Below, piece by piece: positions 3,984 to 6,303 of a stretch of DNA of 6,303 nucleotides (its first letter is position 1; each line of letters opens with the position of its first letter). The notes below the pieces were generated by a model. The model saw only the letters and a list, made by a program, of their open reading frames with translations, made no database searches and was not told the DNA's origin. This DNA is from an uncultured Christensenella sp. (GTDB taxonomy: Bacteria > Bacillota > Clostridia > Christensenellales > Borkfalkiaceae): NCBI GenBank assembly GCA_910578765.1, contig CAJTRW010000047.1, positions 1 through 6,303 of the forward strand. Direction: 5' to 3'. The position numbers were made by a program, and so were the translations under genes.

Positions 3984-4673
3984 TTAACCCTTGTTATACG
4001 TTACCTTAACGCCGGGGCCCATGGTCGCGGTGAGGGTTACGCTTTTAATGTACTGACCTTTTGAGGTTGCGGGCTTCGCCTTGACTATAGCGTCCATAAG
4101 CGCGTTGAAGTTTTCCGCAAGCTTTTCAGTACCGAAGGACTTTTTACCGATGGGGCAGTGAATAATAGCGGTTTTGTCGAGACGGTACTCCACTTTACCT
4201 GCTTTAACTTCCTGCACGGCCCTTGCAACGTCCATGGTAACGGTACCGGACTTGGGGTTGGGCATCAAGCCCTTGGGTCCGAGGATACGGCCTATTCTAC
4301 CGACGACGCCCATCATGTCGGGCGTGGTTATCATTACGTCGAAGTCGAACCAGTTGTCCTTCTGAATTCTCTGAATCATTTCTTCCGCGCCGACGTAATC
4401 CGCACCGGCAGCAGTCGCTGCGTCAGCCTTGTCGCCCTTTGCGACAACGAGTACTTTCTTCTGCTTGCCCGTGCCGTTGGGAAGAACAAGCACGCCGCGC
4501 ACCTGCTGGTCCGCCTGTCTGGGGTCTACGCCCAAACGCACATGAAGCTCTATCGTTTCGTCGAATTTAGCTTTTGCGGTGTCGACAACTATTTTGCACG
4601 CCTCGGGAAGGTCGTAGGATTTGGAACGGTCATAGGACTTTATGCTTTCCGCGTATTTCTTCGCCAATTTCAT
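3984..4673 (-). CDS. rplA: 50S ribosomal protein L1
   Basis: At 229 residues this is a full-length bacterial L1, the protein of the mobile L1 stalk that contacts deacylated tRNA leaving the ribosome. In many bacteria it is also a translational repressor of its own operon. The family signature lies at 124-142 ([20 protein letters not shown]), inside the second domain, flanked by the two halves of domain I. The gap after rplK is only 4 bp, and the GGAGGAG ribosome binding site is formed by the last codons of rplK, so the two genes are probably translationally coupled. A leader in front of rplK resembles the rRNA site that L1 binds. It is the last gene of its transcript. Unlike the common order, rplJ is not the next gene in the operon. 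Confidence 0.98.
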   Translation of the reverse strand: MKLAKKYAESIKSYDRSKSYDLPEACKIVVDTAKAKFDETIELHVRLGVDPRQADQQVRGVLVLPNGTGKQKKVLVVAKGDKADAATAAGADYVGAEEMIQRIQKDNWFDFDVMITTPDMMGVVGRIGRILGPKGLMPNPKSGTVTMDVARAVQEVKAGKVEYRLDKTAIIHCPIGKKSFGTEKLAENFNALMDAIVKAKPATSKGQYIKSVTLTATMGPGVKVTYNKG

Positions 4674-4677
4674 AAAA

Positions 4678-5103
4678 TTACTCCTCCACCGTTACGCCCA
4701 TGGAACGGGCGGTTCCCTTGACCATGCTCTTAGCCGACTCTAAATCGGTACAGTTAAGATCGGGCATTTTGGTCTTTGCTATTTCTTCTACCTGAGCCTT
4801 GGTAAGCTTGCCCACTTTATCCCTGTTGGGGCGGGCGCTTGCCGTTTCCAGACCCAGCGCCTTTTTAATAAGTACGGGCGTGGGGGGTGTTTTCAGCTCG
4901 AAAGTGAAGCTTCTGTCCTGATAAATAGTAACTACGCAGGGAATGATAAGTCCTGCCTGGCTTGCGGTTCTTGCGTTGAAATCCTTGGTAAAGCCGGGTA
5001 TGTTGATACCGTGGGGGCCGAGCGTAGAACCTACGGGGGGCGCGGGGGTTGCTTTACCTGCGGGAAGCTGCAATTTAACTACCGCAGTAATCTTTTTTGC
5101 CAT
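4678..5103 (-). CDS. rplK: 50S ribosomal protein L11
   Basis: This is a 141-residue L11, which binds the GTPase-associated region of 23S rRNA with L10 and L12. The N-terminal domain is residues 1-70 ([19 protein letters not shown], then [19 protein letters not shown]). The C-terminal rRNA-binding domain is about 75-141. GGAGG lies 9 bases before the ATG, directly after the folded leader. One stretch is unusual: where most bacteria have PPVGPALGQ, this protein has PPVGSTLGP, so Pro26 is Ser, Ala27 is Thr and Gln30 is Pro. Pro22 and Pro26 line the pocket for thiostrepton-type antibiotics in known structures. The remaining sequence is regular, so the gene should be functional. Confidence 0.98.
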   Translation of the reverse strand: MAKKITAVVKLQLPAGKATPAPPVGSTLGPHGINIPGFTKDFNARTASQAGLIIPCVVTIYQDRSFTFELKTPPTPVLIKKALGLETASARPNRDKVGKLTKAQVEEIAKTKMPDLNCTDLESAKSMVKGTARSMGVTVEE

Positions 5104-5118
5104 AAAATATTTCCTCCG

Positions 5119-5169
5119 ACGTGGTTATAACGGATACGCCATGAAAAGATTTAACGTATCCTCCCACGT
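5119..5169 (-). promoter_or_regulatory. rplK leader resembling the L1-binding site of 23S rRNA
   Basis: On the minus strand ACGTGG (5164-5169) pairs with CCACGT (5119-5124), and GGATACG (5155-5161) pairs with CGTATCC (5132-5138). An asymmetric internal loop separates the stems, with GA on the 5' side and GTTATAA on the 3' side. The 5' strand GTGGGAGG and this loop geometry match the L1 stalk helix of 23S rRNA, where GGUGGGAGGCU pairs across a long 3' loop. The GGAGG of rplK begins two bases after the outer stem, so L1 binding could block initiation. Mimicry-based repression by L1 is established in other bacteria; here it is inferred from sequence and hand-drawn pairing. Confidence 0.75.
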
Positions 5170-5179
5170 TGTTAACTTT

Positions 5180-5713
5180 TTATTCCGTAATTTTACGGAT
5201 TTGTATATATTCCACTTCGACGTCCGTATTTCTTTCGAACATCTTTATGTTGACCTTTGCTTTCTGGGAAAGGTCGTTCAATTCGGTGACGATTCCTTCA
5301 AAGCCTTCCAAGGGACCGGAATCCACGCTTACCCTGTCGCCGACGGCGAAATCCGCGTTGACGGCAACGTCTTCGAGGCGCATTTTACGTATTTCCCCTT
5401 CCTTTAAAGGAATGGGTCTGCCCTGAGGGCCGACAAAGCCCGTTACGCCCCTGGTATTCGTTATCCAGTACCAAAGCTGGTTGGAATATATCATTTTTAT
5501 GAACACATAGCAGGGCAAAAGCTTGCGCTCTACGATTTTGCGCTTACCGTTCTTCTCCTCTATGGTTGTTTCCATAGGGATTTTGACGTCGAAAATCATT
5601 CCCTGCAGGTTGTTGTTTTCAATAAGCCTTTCAAGGTTGTCCTTCACCATAGACTCGTAACCGGCATAGGTGTGAAGAATATACCAGCAAGGCGTAGTGG
5701 TCACGTCTACCAT
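5180..5713 (-). CDS. nusG: Transcription termination/antitermination factor NusG
   Basis: NusG binds RNA polymerase across the cleft and links it to Rho or to ribosomal protein S10; in Bacillota it can also promote pausing. The protein has 177 residues. The NGN domain spans about 9-115, opening with WYILHTYAGYE and containing LLPCYVFIKM and GVTGFVG. A KOW motif lies at 122-142 (FAVGDRVSVDSGPLEGFEG), then the C-terminal beta barrel. The ATG is 4 bp after the secE stop, and its GGAGAA binding site is made of the last secE codons. Length and motifs are normal. It is followed by the rplK leader rather than a terminator, so it is cotranscribed with L11 and L1. Confidence 0.98.
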   Translation of the reverse strand: MVDVTTTPCWYILHTYAGYESMVKDNLERLIENNNLQGMIFDVKIPMETTIEEKNGKRKIVERKLLPCYVFIKMIYSNQLWYWITNTRGVTGFVGPQGRPIPLKEGEIRKMRLEDVAVNADFAVGDRVSVDSGPLEGFEGIVTELNDLSQKAKVNIKMFERNTDVEVEYIQIRKITE

Positions 5714-5717
5714 TAAT

Positions 5718-5960
5718 TTATTCTCCGATACCCTTTATGTTGGTTATGACCTGTAAAAGCTCCTGCAAGCCGTAGTTAATTGCGGTAACGACCACCGTAA
5801 AAATAGCGACGACCACAAGCACGACGCAAGTACCCTTTATAACTTTGGGGAACGTGGGCCATGTTACCCTTTTAAGTTCCGAAAAGGTTTCCTTTAACCT
5901 TCTGCCCATTCTTACGAAGATATTGGGCTTCTGAGCTTTATTGTCGTTTTTCTGTGCCAT
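5718..5960 (-). CDS. secE: Preprotein translocase subunit SecE
   Basis: SecE clamps the SecY channel in the cytoplasmic membrane. This is the short, single-span form usual in Gram-positive bacteria, 80 residues long. It has a polar N-terminus, an amphipathic helix (about 14-30) leading into the conserved ELKRVTWPT (28-36), then one hydrophobic span (about 42-62). The ATG overlaps the rpmG stop codon (TAATG), and AAGGAAA within rpmG provides the ribosome binding site. The order rpmG-secE-nusG is the standard bacterial arrangement. No anomalies are seen. Confidence 0.97.
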   Translation of the reverse strand: MAQKNDNKAQKPNIFVRMGRRLKETFSELKRVTWPTFPKVIKGTCVVLVVVAIFTVVVTAINYGLQELLQVITNIKGIGE

Positions 5961-6121
5961 TACTTTGTTTCCTTATGCTCTGTATGCTTTTTGCAGAAGG
6001 GGCAGTACTTGGAAATAGTAAGCCTGTCGGGATCGTTGCGCTTATTTTTATAGCTGTCGTAATTCCTGTGCTTGCACTCCGTACATTCCAAAGTTATTTT
6101 AGCCCTTGTTGACGCTTTCAT
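5960..6121 (-). CDS. rpmG: 50S ribosomal protein L33, zinc-binding type
   Basis: This 53-residue protein begins [20 protein letters not shown] and carries two CxxC pairs (Cys13/16 and Cys40/43), the zinc-ribbon form of L33. The family core [18 protein letters not shown] is intact. GGAG lies 8 bases before the ATG. Its stop overlaps the secE start by one base. It is the first gene after the promoter at 6174-6202. Bacillota often carry a second, cysteine-free L33 used under zinc limitation; whether this organism does cannot be seen here. Confidence 0.96.
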   Translation of the reverse strand: MKASTRAKITLECTECKHRNYDSYKNKRNDPDRLTISKYCPFCKKHTEHKETK

Positions 6122-6173
6122 CTGAAAAACTCCGTAACAAAAAAATTACACCCCTTTTCTCGGATGTACAGAA

Positions 6174-6202
6174 AGTTTATCACATAAAAAACGGCGTGTC
6201 AA
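6174..6202 (-). promoter_or_regulatory. Promoter of the rpmG-secE-nusG-rplK-rplA operon
   Basis: Minus-strand TTGACA (6197-6202) is a perfect -35 box. TAAACT (6174-6179) follows after 17 bp and matches the -10 consensus at four positions. A TGTGATAAA reading with a 16-bp spacer would give an extended -10 instead. The start codon is about 50 bp downstream. Confidence 0.75.
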
Positions 6203-6303
6203 CTCATTTTAAGAAGCTGAGCCGAATTTTTTATTTGAAAAATATAAGACCCGACCGCTAAAAAGCAAATAACCCGAATGCGCGTTTAATACGCGCCGTC
6301 GCG
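6203..6303. other. Upstream flank of the operon; no gene seen
   Basis: This is AT-rich sequence without an ORF. GCGCGT (6280-6285) and ACGCGC (6291-6296) form a perfect 6-bp hairpin with a 5-base loop. On either strand it lacks an adjacent T run, so it is at best a weak terminator of a gene beyond the window. No tRNA gene is visible here. Confidence 0.5.

Noticed and set aside
4158..4721. 187-residue plus-strand ORF opposite rplA
   Set aside because: It is antisense to a clearly conserved ribosomal gene, and its composition is that expected of a shadow frame.
5183..5200. Terminator at the end of nusG
   Set aside because: CCGTAA/TTACGG forms a short AT-rich hairpin inside the last nusG codons without a strong stem or adjacent U-tract. 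The operon continues into rplK.
4943..5407. Plus-strand ORF spanning the rplK leader
   Set aside because: It overlaps rplK, its leader and nusG in antisense, and has no start signals or homology.

Overview
The window reads as a chromosomal segment of a Bacillota bacterium, most likely an uncultured clostridial lineage. The evidence is the ribosomal-protein gene set, strong GGAGG-type ribosome binding sites, consensus TTGACA/TATAAT promoters, a Firmicutes-style L10 leader with an attenuator, and a four-cysteine L33. The species cannot be named from the sequence. Almost everything is on the minus strand, so the biological reading order runs from high to low coordinates.

Right half (6202 to 3938): a promoter drives rpmG-secE-nusG-rplK-rplA, a compact operon for L33, the SecE translocon subunit, NusG, L11 and L1. 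It contains a TAATG overlap, 4-nt gaps and Shine-Dalgarno sites embedded in preceding genes. A folded leader in front of rplK looks like a copy of the L1 binding site of 23S rRNA, which would let L1 repress its own operon. A hairpin terminator ends the unit.

Middle (3901 to 3002): between rplA and rplJ, which are adjacent in many bacteria, lies a small AT-rich island. It holds a 67-residue protein of unknown function on the minus strand, two tandem 68-residue Xre-type DNA-binding proteins on the plus strand, two similar palindromic operators in the divergent intergenic region, and a patch of direct repeats next to rplA.

Next (2989 to 1765): a perfect-consensus promoter, an L10-type leader with an internal terminator, rplJ (TTG start) and rplL, then a strong terminator. 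rpoB does not follow. Instead there is a separately promoted gene for a predicted lipoprotein with a degenerate cyclophilin domain, ending in its own terminator.

Left end (1 to 660): no intact gene. It holds three tandem copies of a roughly 150-bp unit. On the minus strand each copy encodes the same 38-codon segment, running from TWLRSG to VRPA(L/T), which resembles the C-terminal end of DUF6273-type (C-type-lectin-like) proteins. The framework is nearly invariant and a set of codons is highly variable. The copies lack start codons, and two carry stop codons immediately upstream, so they look like silent cassettes or a decayed repertoire of a variable domain. A 60-bp palindromic repeat sits between copies 1 and 2, and a relative of it occurs beside the Xre genes. 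This array is the most unusual part of the window.
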